In this document: piece by piece, positions 8,447 to 16,393 of the stretch
How the letters are laid out: the number at the start of each line of letters is the position of its first letter
Position numbering within the stretch: position 1 is the stretch's first letter
Assembly: GCF_030705305.1 (NCBI RefSeq)
Contig: NZ_JAUZEE010000014.1
Location: forward strand, 19,614-83,613
Reading direction: 5' to 3'
Source of the DNA: Leptothrix discophora
Lineage (GTDB): Bacteria; Pseudomonadota; Gammaproteobacteria; Burkholderiales; Burkholderiaceae_C
DNA: 64,000 bases
Translations under genes and position numbers: made by a program
Notes under the pieces: generated by a model
The model's input: only the letters and a program-made list of their open reading frames with translations
Database searches by the model: none
Told to the model about the DNA's origin: nothing

Positions 8447-10963
8447 ATGCGCAAGGACCTGCCAATGACGCCATCGCCCTCGATCGACCGCCTGCTGCAT
8501 GCCGGCTGGCAACTGCGCGAGGTCGATCCCGCGCTGGATGACGCGGCCTTGCAGGCGTCGACCGAGGGCTGGCTGCCCGCGCAGGTGCCCGGCACGGTCT
8601 ACCGCGACCTGATCGAGGCCGGCCGCATCCCCGACCCCTACCTCGCCCGCCACGAGGCCGACGTGCAGTGGGTGGCCGAGCGCGACTGGCTCTGGCGGCT
8701 GGACTTCGAGGTCGGTGCCGACGAGGCCCGCCGCCGCACGACGCTGCGCTTCGACGGCCTGGACACGATCGCGCAGGTCTGGCTGGACGGCCGGCTGATC
8801 GCCCGCAGCGACAACATGTTCGTGCCCGTCGAGGTCGACGTCGACCTCGCGCCTGGCCCGCACCGGCTGGCACTGCGTTGCGACAGCGCGCTGCGCCACG
8901 GCCGCATGCTGCAGGCCCGCCTGGGCACCCGGCCGCTCTGGAACGGCGACAGCAGCCGCCTCTACGTGCGCAAGGCGCCCTACCACTACGGCTGGGACTG
9001 GGGCCCGACCTTGCTGACCGCCGGCCCCTGGCGGCCGGTGCGGCTGCGGGCCGACGACGTGCGCATCGAGTCGCTGCACAGCCCCGTCTGGCTGGCCGAC
9101 GACCTGGCGCGTGCCCGTGTCGACGTCGAGCTGCGGCTGTCGGGCGTGCTCGATGGCATCGAGGTCGAGCAGGTGCTCGTCGATGCGGACGGCCACGAGG
9201 TGGCACGCCAACGCGCCGCCGCCAGCGCCGATCACCGCTGCGGCCTCGCCATCGCGTCGCCACGCCTGTGGTGGCCGGCCGGGCAGGGCGCGCAGCCGCT
9301 CTACACGCTGACGACCCGGCTGCTGCAAGGCGAGGTCGAGCTGTCCCGCCAGCAGCGCCGCCTCGGCCTGCGCCGCATCCGGCTGGTGCAGGAGCCGGTG
9401 GCCGGCGAGCCGGGCCTGAGCTTCCACTTCGAGGTCAACGGCCGCGCCTTCTTCTGCGGCGGTGCCAACTGGATCCCGGACGACCTGCTGCTCGAACGCG
9501 TCACACCGGCCCGTTACCGCGACCGCGTGCAGGCGGCGGTCGACGGTGGCCACGCCATGCTGCGCGTCTGGGGCGGCGGCATCTACGAGGACGATGCCTT
9601 CTACGACGCCTGCGACGAGCTGGGCGTGCTGGTCTGGCAGGACTTCCTGTTCGCCTGCGGCCTCTACCCGGCCCACGATGCCTACGTCGCCAGCGTCGAG
9701 GCCGAGGCCCGCGCGGCGATCTCGCGGCTGCGCCACCGGGCCAGCCTGGCGATCTGGTGCGGCAACAACGAGGACTACACGCTGGCCGAATCGGTCGGTG
9801 CGCACGGCCCCGGCAGCGACACGGTGCGCTTCGAGGCCCGCCGCATCTACGAGCAGCTGCTGCCCACGCTGTGCGCCGCGCTCGATCCGCAGCGGCCCTA
9901 CTGGCCCGGCAGCCCCTACACGCCCGGCGGCGACGGCCTGCAGAACTCGCAGGACAAGAGCGCCGGCGACCGCCACAGCTGGGAGGTCTGGCACCAGCTG
10001 ATGCTGCCCTACCAGCGCTATGCCGAGGTCGGCGCGCGCTTCGTCAGCGAGTTCGGCCTGCAGTCGCACCCGTCGCTGGACGTCCTGCATGCGGCCATCC
10101 CGGATGCGGCCGAGCGCCGTCCCGGCAGCCGCACGCTGCAATGGCACAACAAGGCCTCGTCGGTGGTCGGCGCGGACGGCCATCGCCGCCTGGCCGTCTA
10201 CCTGGCCGACAACCTGCCGCCGGTGACGACGCTGGCGGCCGAGGTGCAGGCCACGCAGTTCGTCCAGGCCGAGGCGATGCGCCATGCCTACGAGGCCTTC
10301 CGGCGCCGCTGGCAGCGGCCCGGTGCACGGGCCTGCGGCGGGGCGCTGGTCTGGCAGCTCAACGACTGCTGGCCGGTGTCGAGCTGGGCCATCGTCGACA
10401 GCGCCGGCCAGCGCAAGCCGGCCTGGCACGTGATCCGCCGTGCGCTCGCGCCGCTGGCCTGCGCGGTGCGGCGCGATGCCGCGGGTGCGAGTGCCTGGGC
10501 GATGTCGTCGCTGGATCGCCGGCTGGACGCCAAGGCAAGCTGGACGCTGCACACCCTGGACGGCGAGACCCTCGATCAACACGAGCAACACGTCGATCTG
10601 CCTGGCAACGCCAGCACCGAGCTGGCCGTGCCGGCGCGCTGGCTGCAGGACCGCGAGGCCGCCGTCGTCGCGACCCTGGACCTGCACGCCGACGACCTGC
10701 AGGCCCGCGCCATGGCCTGGCCCGAGCCGCACCGCTGGCATCCGGTCGGCGACCCGCAGCTGGCGGTCGAGACCCTGCCCGGCGGCCTGCTGCGCCTCAC
10801 CGCCGCGCGGCCCGCCAAGGGCGTCTGGCTCGAAGCGACCGGCACGAGCTTCGCCGACAACTTCATCGACCTGCTGGCCGGCGAGTCGCGCGAGATCCGC
10901 GTCGAAGGCCCGCTCGACGGCCTGCGGGCCGTCAGCCTGTTCGACCTGCAGGTGGCGGGCTGA
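8447..10963 (+). CDS. GH2 family beta-mannosidase
   Basis: 838 residues, the usual length of bacterial cytoplasmic beta-mannosidases. It has the sugar-binding domain, immunoglobulin-like domain and TIM barrel of GH2. The acid/base lies in WCGNNED (Glu 442) and the nucleophile in VSEFGLQSHP (Glu 535). The YHYGWDWGP segment near residue 183 is typical of beta-mannosidases rather than beta-galactosidases. It probably removes terminal beta-mannose from imported oligosaccharides. No signal peptide. ATG 8447 is used; ATG 8465 is equally well preceded by AAGGA and would shorten the protein by six residues. Confidence 0.88.
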   Translation: MRKDLPMTPSPSIDRLLHAGWQLREVDPALDDAALQASTEGWLPAQVPGTVYRDLIEAGRIPDPYLARHEADVQWVAERDWLWRLDFEVGADEARRRTTLRFDGLDTIAQVWLDGRLIARSDNMFVPVEVDVDLAPGPHRLALRCDSALRHGRMLQARLGTRPLWNGDSSRLYVRKAPYHYGWDWGPTLLTAGPWRPVRLRADDVRIESLHSPVWLADDLARARVDVELRLSGVLDGIEVEQVLVDADGHEVARQRAAASADHRCGLAIASPRLWWPAGQGAQPLYTLTTRLLQGEVELSRQQRRLGLRRIRLVQEPVAGEPGLSFHFEVNGRAFFCGGANWIPDDLLLERVTPARYRDRVQAAVDGGHAMLRVWGGGIYEDDAFYDACDELGVLVWQDFLFACGLYPAHDAYVASVEAEARAAISRLRHRASLAIWCGNNEDYTLAESVGAHGPGSDTVRFEARRIYEQLLPTLCAALDPQRPYWPGSPYTPGGDGLQNSQDKSAGDRHSWEVWHQLMLPYQRYAEVGARFVSEFGLQSHPSLDVLHAAIPDAAERRPGSRTLQWHNKASSVVGADGHRRLAVYLADNLPPVTTLAAEVQATQFVQAEAMRHAYEAFRRRWQRPGARACGGALVWQLNDCWPVSSWAIVDSAGQRKPAWHVIRRALAPLACAVRRDAAGASAWAMSSLDRRLDAKASWTLHTLDGETLDQHEQHVDLPGNASTELAVPARWLQDREAAVVATLDLHADDLQARAMAWPEPHRWHPVGDPQLAVETLPGGLLRLTAARPAKGVWLEATGTSFADNFIDLLAGESREIRVEGPLDGLRAVSLFDLQVAG

Positions 10964-11098
10964 GGTCATGCGCGCGCGATCTGCCACGCAGAGCCATCCC
11001 GCTTCGTCATCGCGGCGGGACGAGCGCCGGGCCGCCCCAAGCCGGACCGCCATCCCCTCGGGGGATCGACAGGCGCATGCGCCTGGCGAAGGGCAGAC

Positions 11099-12151
11099 AT
11101 GAGCACGATCCGGGACGTTGCCAAGCTGGCCGGCGTGGGCGTGGCCACGGCCTCACGCGCCTTGTCCGGCAACGGCTCCGTCGCCGAAGACACCATCGCC
11201 CGCGTGCGCTCGGCGGCCGAGCGGCTGGACTACCGGCCATCGAGCATCGCCCGTGCGCTGTCGCTGCGACGTTCGGGCGCGATCGGCGTCTACGTGCCGA
11301 GCTTTGACGGCGCGTTCTATTCGTCCATCCTCAGCAGCGTCGACGAGGTGCTGCGCGCGGCCGGGCGGCACATGATCGCGGCCAACGGCTGCGGCCATGG
11401 CTCGATGCGCCAGGAGGCGCTCGACGGCATCGACTTCCTGCTCGACCGCGACTGCGACGGCCTGCTGATCGCCAGCCACAGCCTCACCGACGACGACATC
11501 GCCGGCCTGCTGCAGCGGCGGCCCGGCACGGTGATCGTCAACCGCACGGTGCCCGGTCACGAGGACCGCTGCTTCTCGGTCGACCATGAGCTGGCCGGCG
11601 TGCTGGCCGCGCGGGCGCTGATGCAGCAAGGTCACCGCGAGATCGCCACCATCGCCGGCCCCGACGATGCGCCGGACAACGCCGCCCGCATGCGCGGCTT
11701 CTATGCCGAACTGGCTCGCCACGACATCCTCGTGCGGCCCGAACACCAGTGCGGCGGCACCTTCCACTTCTCGACCGGCGACCAGGCCACGCGACGCCTG
11801 ATGCCGGCGATCCGGGGCGAGGTGACTGGTGCATCGCGCGTGACGGCGCTGTTTGTCGCCAACGACCTGATGGCCATGGCCGCCATCAGCTCGCTGACCC
11901 TGGCCGGCCTGCGCGTGCCGGACGATGTCTCCGTGCTCGGCTACGACGACTCGGCCTTCGCCCGCTACACCTCGCCACCGCTGACCACCGTGCGCGTGCC
12001 CATCACCGTGGTCAGCGCCGATGGCTGCCGGCTGCTGCTCAACGAGTGCTACGACGCCCGCCTGCCGGTGCAGCGCGGCCACCTCGCCGAGGTGATCTGG
12101 CGGGGCACCGTGGCCGCCGGCCCGCACGCGCCGCTGGCCTTCGATCGCTGA
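11099..12151 (+). CDS. LacI-family transcriptional regulator
   Basis: 350 residues. The N-terminal helix-turn-helix reads STIRDVAKLAGVGVATASRA, followed by the hinge helix RPSSIARAL and a periplasmic-binding-protein-like effector domain. AAGGG precedes the ATG. It lies inside the glycoside locus, and the operators at 2321-2364 and 8400-8410 have the CG-centred dyad expected for this family. It is therefore the likely repressor of the GH1/ABC and GH2 units. The effector is unknown, presumably an imported sugar or its product. The 135-base gap upstream shows no operator copy. Confidence 0.88.
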   Translation: MSTIRDVAKLAGVGVATASRALSGNGSVAEDTIARVRSAAERLDYRPSSIARALSLRRSGAIGVYVPSFDGAFYSSILSSVDEVLRAAGRHMIAANGCGHGSMRQEALDGIDFLLDRDCDGLLIASHSLTDDDIAGLLQRRPGTVIVNRTVPGHEDRCFSVDHELAGVLAARALMQQGHREIATIAGPDDAPDNAARMRGFYAELARHDILVRPEHQCGGTFHFSTGDQATRRLMPAIRGEVTGASRVTALFVANDLMAMAAISSLTLAGLRVPDDVSVLGYDDSAFARYTSPPLTTVRVPITVVSADGCRLLLNECYDARLPVQRGHLAEVIWRGTVAAGPHAPLAFDR

Positions 12152-12204
12152 GGCGCAAGCCCCTGGCCCTCCTTCACCCGCCACCCACAGACCACCGCAT
12201 CACC

Positions 12205-13287
12205 ATGACCACCACCCTCGGCATCATCGGCACCGGGAACATCTTCCCTGCCTACCTGCGCAACATCCTGCGCGCCCAGCGCAGCGGCAAGCTGCGGCTC
12301 GTCGGCGTGGCCGACGGCGACAAGGCGGCGGCCCAGCGCCGCGCGACCGAGTTCGGCCTGGTGGCGATGTCGGTCGATGAGCTGCTCGACAGCGAGGCCC
12401 AGGTCATCCTCAACCTGACCCCGCCGCTGGCCCACCACGCGATCGGCATGAAGGTGCTGGGCGCCGGCAAGCACCTGTTCTCCGAGAAGCCCATGGCCGC
12501 GACCTATGCGCAGGGCCTCGAACTGGTCGAAGCCGCCCGCCGGGCCGGCCTGCGCCTGGGCTGCGCACCCGACACCTTCCTGGGGGCCGGCGCACAGACC
12601 GTGCGCTCGCTGCTCGACGCCGGCACGATCGGTCCGGTGCGGCACGGCTATGGCTTCTTCATGAACCACGGCCCGGACCACTGGCACCCGAACCCGGCCT
12701 TCTTCTACCAACCCGGCGCCGGCCCGCTGTTCGACGTCGGCGTCTACCACCTGACCCACCTGGTCAACCACTTCGGCCCGGTCCGGTCGGTGCGTGCCAT
12801 CGCCCACCGGACCCACGCGGTGCGCACCATCCCGCTGGGTGAGCGGGCCGGCCAGAAGCTGCCGGTCGACGTGGCCACGCACGTCATCGCCCACCTCGAC
12901 TTCGCCCATGGCCCGCAGATCGTGCTGACCAGCAGCTTCGACGTCTGGAAGCATGGCCACGAGCCCTTCGAGTTCTACGGCGACAACGGCACGCTGCTCG
13001 GACCGGACCCCAACAAGTTCGGCGGCAACGTGCGCTGGAACGTCCAGACCGACGACTGGCAGCGCGCCACCGACAAGCGCCCCTACCACGCCAATGCGCG
13101 TGGCCTGGGCCTGGTCGACATGATCCGCGCCATCGCCGAGAACCGCCCGCACCGCTGCAGCGCCGAGATGGCCCTGCACGTGCTGGAGGTCATGGAGAGC
13201 ACGCTGAAGGCCGCCGAGCAGGGCGGCCCGGTCACGCTGTCCACCACCTGCGAACGTCCGGCACCGCTGGACCAGAAGCTGTTCTGA
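12205..13287 (+). CDS. Gfo/Idh/MocA family oxidoreductase (first copy)
   Basis: 360 residues. An N-terminal Rossmann fold has GIIGTGNIFPAYL and the family EKP motif (SEKPMAATY, about residue 93). The C-terminal alpha/beta domain carries YHLTHLVNHFG. These enzymes oxidise sugars, often at C3 or C2, with NAD(P). The pairing with two TIM-barrel isomerases and a second oxidoreductase resembles the E. coli ycj set, where 3-keto-glycosides are intermediates. That parallel is by gene content only. It is followed after 32 bases by the first TIM-barrel gene. Confidence 0.82.
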   Translation: MTTTLGIIGTGNIFPAYLRNILRAQRSGKLRLVGVADGDKAAAQRRATEFGLVAMSVDELLDSEAQVILNLTPPLAHHAIGMKVLGAGKHLFSEKPMAATYAQGLELVEAARRAGLRLGCAPDTFLGAGAQTVRSLLDAGTIGPVRHGYGFFMNHGPDHWHPNPAFFYQPGAGPLFDVGVYHLTHLVNHFGPVRSVRAIAHRTHAVRTIPLGERAGQKLPVDVATHVIAHLDFAHGPQIVLTSSFDVWKHGHEPFEFYGDNGTLLGPDPNKFGGNVRWNVQTDDWQRATDKRPYHANARGLGLVDMIRAIAENRPHRCSAEMALHVLEVMESTLKAAEQGGPVTLSTTCERPAPLDQKLF

Positions 13288-13319
13288 ACCCCACCCCACG
13301 TCCTGCCCAGGAGTCGACC

Positions 13320-14084
13320 ATGAAGGCATCGGTCCAGATCTATTCCATCCGCGAGTCCGGCGACCTCGACCACCAGCTGGCGCTGCTGCGGCAGACCGGT
13401 TTCGACTGGGTCGAGAGCGTCGCCACGCACGGCCTGCCGGCGGCGGACTTCGCCGCCACGCTCGATCGGCACGGGCTGAAGCTGTCGTCGATGCACGTCG
13501 GCCTGGCGCTGCTGGAGAACGCCGACGAGCGCGTCCGCCTGATCGAGGCCTGCCGGCTGACGGGCTGCCGGCTGATCGTCATGCCGTGGCTGCCGATGGG
13601 CGAACGCCCGGCCACCGGCGCCGGCTGGGTCGCGCTGGGCCAGCGCCTGGCCGGGCTGTCGGACCTGCTGCGCGCCGAGTTGCCGGACCTGCGCGTGGCC
13701 TATCACAACCATGAGTGGGAACTCCTGAGCTACGACGGCCGCCCGGCGCTGGACTGGATCTTCTCGGCCGCCACGCCGGCCCAGCTGGGCTGGGAGGCCG
13801 ACCTCGGCTGGGTGCGCCGCGCCGGTGCCGATCCGCTCGACTGGGCGACCCGCCACGGTGACCGCCTGCTGGCCGTGCATGCCAAGGACATCGCCCCGCC
13901 CGGCACGGCGGTGGCCGAGGACGGCTGGACCGTGCTGGGCCAGGGCATCGTCGGCTGGCCAGCGCTGTTCGCGGCGCTGAAGTCGCGCGTCGACCTGTTC
14001 GTGTTCGAGCACGACAAGCCGGTCGACTTCGAGGCCACGCTGCGTGGCAGCCGCGCCTGCCTGCGCGAGCACCTGGGCGTCTGA
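13320..14084 (+). CDS. Sugar phosphate isomerase/epimerase-like TIM barrel (first copy)
   Basis: 254 residues of the xylose isomerase-like TIM-barrel family (AP endonuclease 2 superfamily). Candidate metal ligands are the Glu/His of AYHNHEWEL, the Asp of WEADLGW, the His of VHAKDIAP and the Glu of FVFEHD. A CAGGAG ribosome site precedes the ATG. Such proteins isomerise, epimerise or dehydrate keto-sugars. Reaction unknown; the neighbouring oxidoreductases suggest a keto-sugar or keto-glycoside substrate. Confidence 0.75.
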   Translation: MKASVQIYSIRESGDLDHQLALLRQTGFDWVESVATHGLPAADFAATLDRHGLKLSSMHVGLALLENADERVRLIEACRLTGCRLIVMPWLPMGERPATGAGWVALGQRLAGLSDLLRAELPDLRVAYHNHEWELLSYDGRPALDWIFSAATPAQLGWEADLGWVRRAGADPLDWATRHGDRLLAVHAKDIAPPGTAVAEDGWTVLGQGIVGWPALFAALKSRVDLFVFEHDKPVDFEATLRGSRACLREHLGV

Positions 14085-14100
14085 ACGCGAGGGAAGTCCG

Positions 14101-15177
14101 ATGAACACGAGCCATTCGTCCCTGAGCCCGATCCGCGGACCGGGCATCTTCCTGGCCCAGTTCGCCGGTGATGCGGCGCCGTTCAACAGCCTGGACAGCA
14201 TCGGCCGCTGGGTGGCCTCGCTGGGCTATGCCGGCGTGCAGATCCCGAGCTGGGACGCGCGGCTGTTCGACCTCGCGCGGGCCGCCGAGAGCCAGACCTA
14301 CTGCGACGAGGTGCGCGGCACGCTCGCGCAGCATGGCCTGCAGGTCACCGAGCTGTCGACCCACCTGCAGGGCCAGCTGGTGGCGGTCCATCCGGCCTAT
14401 GACCTGCCGATGGACGGTTTCGCGCCTGCCGCGTTGCGCGGCAAGCCGGCCGAGCGCACGGCCTGGGCGGTCGAGCAGCTCAAGCTCGCCGCGAAGGCCT
14501 CGCAGCGCCTGGGCCTGAACGCGCACGCGACCTTCTCCGGTGCGCTCGCCTGGCCCTACCTCTACCCGTGGCCGCAGCGCCCGGCCGGGCTGGTCGAGAC
14601 CGCCTTCGACGAACTGGCGCGGCGCTGGCGTCCCATCCTCGATGCCTTCGATGCGGCCGGCGTGGACGTCTGCTACGAGGTCCATCCGGGCGAGGACCTG
14701 TGCGACGGCACCAGCTTCGAGATGTTCCTCGAACGGGTCGGCCACCACCCGCGCGCCAACCTGCTCTACGACCCGAGCCACTTCGTGCTGCAGCAGCTGG
14801 ACTACCTGGCCTACATCGACTGCTACCACGAGCGCATCAAGGCCTTCCACGTCAAGGATGCCGAGTTCAACCCGACCGGCCGGCAGGGCGTCTACGGCGG
14901 CTTCCAGGGCTGGAAGGACCGGGCCGGCCGCTTCCGCTCGCTGGGCGACGGCCAGGTCGACTTCACCGGCATCTTCAGCCGGCTGACCCAGCACGGCTAC
15001 CGCGGCTGGGCGGTGCTGGAGTGGGAGTGCTGCATCAAGCACCCGGAGCAGGGCGCGGCCGAGGGCGCACCCTTCATCCGCGATCACCTGATCCGCGTGG
15101 CCGAAAAGGCCTTCGACGACTTCGCGGCCGCCGGCACCGACGAGACCGCCAACCGCCGCATGCTCGGCATCGGCTGA
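14101..15177 (+). CDS. Sugar phosphate isomerase/epimerase-like TIM barrel (second copy)
   Basis: 358 residues, longer than the first copy. Likely metal ligands are Glu in CYEVHPGEDL, Asp in LLYDPSHF, His in KAFHVKDAEF and Glu in VLEWECC. GAGGGA lies before the ATG at 14101. It belongs to the family often found beside Gfo/Idh oxidoreductases in glycoside catabolic loci, such as YcjR-like epimerases. It is not a close paralogue of the neighbour at 13320, so the two probably catalyse different steps. Confidence 0.77.
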   Translation: MNTSHSSLSPIRGPGIFLAQFAGDAAPFNSLDSIGRWVASLGYAGVQIPSWDARLFDLARAAESQTYCDEVRGTLAQHGLQVTELSTHLQGQLVAVHPAYDLPMDGFAPAALRGKPAERTAWAVEQLKLAAKASQRLGLNAHATFSGALAWPYLYPWPQRPAGLVETAFDELARRWRPILDAFDAAGVDVCYEVHPGEDLCDGTSFEMFLERVGHHPRANLLYDPSHFVLQQLDYLAYIDCYHERIKAFHVKDAEFNPTGRQGVYGGFQGWKDRAGRFRSLGDGQVDFTGIFSRLTQHGYRGWAVLEWECCIKHPEQGAAEGAPFIRDHLIRVAEKAFDDFAAAGTDETANRRMLGIG

Positions 15178-15190
15178 GGAGGATCATGCG

Positions 15191-16366
15191 ATGAGCCAGT
15201 CAGAAGACCCGCGCGGCGAGCGGCGCCCGATCAGATTGGGCATGGTGGGCGGCGGGCAAGGCGCCTTCATCGGCGCGGTGCACCGCATCGCTGCCCGCCT
15301 CGACGGCCAGTACGCACTGGTGGCCGGCGCGCTGTCCTCGGACCCGGCGCGGTGCCGGGCCAGCGGTGCGGAACTCGGCATCGAGACCGACCGCTGCTAC
15401 AGCGACTACCGCGAGATGGCGCGCGCCGAAGCCGCGCGGCCCGATGGCATCGAGGCCGTCGCCATCGTCACGCCCAATCACCTGCACCACCCGGTCGCCT
15501 GCGCCTTCATCGAGGCCGGCATCCACGTCATCTGCGACAAGCCGCTGACCACCACGCTGGCCGATGCGCTGGACCTGCGCCAGCGCGCCGCCGCGCGCGG
15601 CGTGCGCTTCGCGCTGACGCACAACTACAGCGCCTACCCGCTGGTCCGCGCGGCCCGCGCGATGGTCGCCGCCGGCCAGCTCGGCACGGTGCGCATCGTT
15701 CAGGTCGAGTACGCGCAGGACTGGCTGGCCTCGGACCTCGAGGCCAGCGGCCAGAAGCAGGCCGCCTGGCGCACCGACCCGGCGCTGGCCGGACCGGCCG
15801 GCTGCCTCGGCGACATCGGCACCCATGCGGCCCAGCTGGCCGAGTTCGTCATCGGCCTGAGCCCGGCCGAGATCAGCGCCGACTGCACGACCTTCGTGGC
15901 GGGCCGGCGGGTCGATGACCATGTCCAGGTCCAGCTGCGCTATGCCCAGGGCGCGCGTGGCCTGCTGTGGGCCAGCCAGGTCGCCTGCGGCGAGGAGAAC
16001 CACCTGCGCCTGCGCGTCTATGGCACGAAGGCAGCGATCCACTGGGACCAGGACCGGCCCAACGAGCTGACCTGGCACCCGGCCGGCGAACCGGCGCGCC
16101 GCCTGACGCGCGGCATGGCCGGCCTGCCCGAGGTCGCCGCGGCCGCCACCCGCACGCCGCCGGGCCATCCGGAGGGCTACCTCGAAGCCTTCGGCAACCT
16201 CTACCGCGACTTCGCCGAGGACCTGCGCGACGCCCGCGCCGGCCGCGCCACGCCGGCCCGCGTGCCCGGCCTGGACGACGGCGTGCGCAGCCTCGCCTTC
16301 GTCGAGGCCGTGCTGGCCAGCAGCCGCGCCAACGCCGCCTGGACCCCGCTGGTCCTGCCGGCCTGA
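15191..16366 (+). CDS. Gfo/Idh/MocA family oxidoreductase (second copy)
   Basis: 391 residues. The Rossmann motif is GMVGGGQGAFIGAVHR, and the EKP motif appears as the variant CDKPLTTT (Asp for Glu). GDIGTHAAQLAEF is the usual catalytic-region segment. A perfect AGGAGG lies 8 bases before the ATG, overlapping the stop of the preceding gene, so it is translationally linked to the TIM-barrel gene. A sugar or glycoside dehydrogenase is likely; substrate unknown. It differs clearly from the oxidoreductase at 12205. Confidence 0.8.
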   Translation: MSQSEDPRGERRPIRLGMVGGGQGAFIGAVHRIAARLDGQYALVAGALSSDPARCRASGAELGIETDRCYSDYREMARAEAARPDGIEAVAIVTPNHLHHPVACAFIEAGIHVICDKPLTTTLADALDLRQRAAARGVRFALTHNYSAYPLVRAARAMVAAGQLGTVRIVQVEYAQDWLASDLEASGQKQAAWRTDPALAGPAGCLGDIGTHAAQLAEFVIGLSPAEISADCTTFVAGRRVDDHVQVQLRYAQGARGLLWASQVACGEENHLRLRVYGTKAAIHWDQDRPNELTWHPAGEPARRLTRGMAGLPEVAAAATRTPPGHPEGYLEAFGNLYRDFAEDLRDARAGRATPARVPGLDDGVRSLAFVEAVLASSRANAAWTPLVLPA

Positions 16367-16393
16367 TCCACCCCATCCAACACCGAGTACCCC

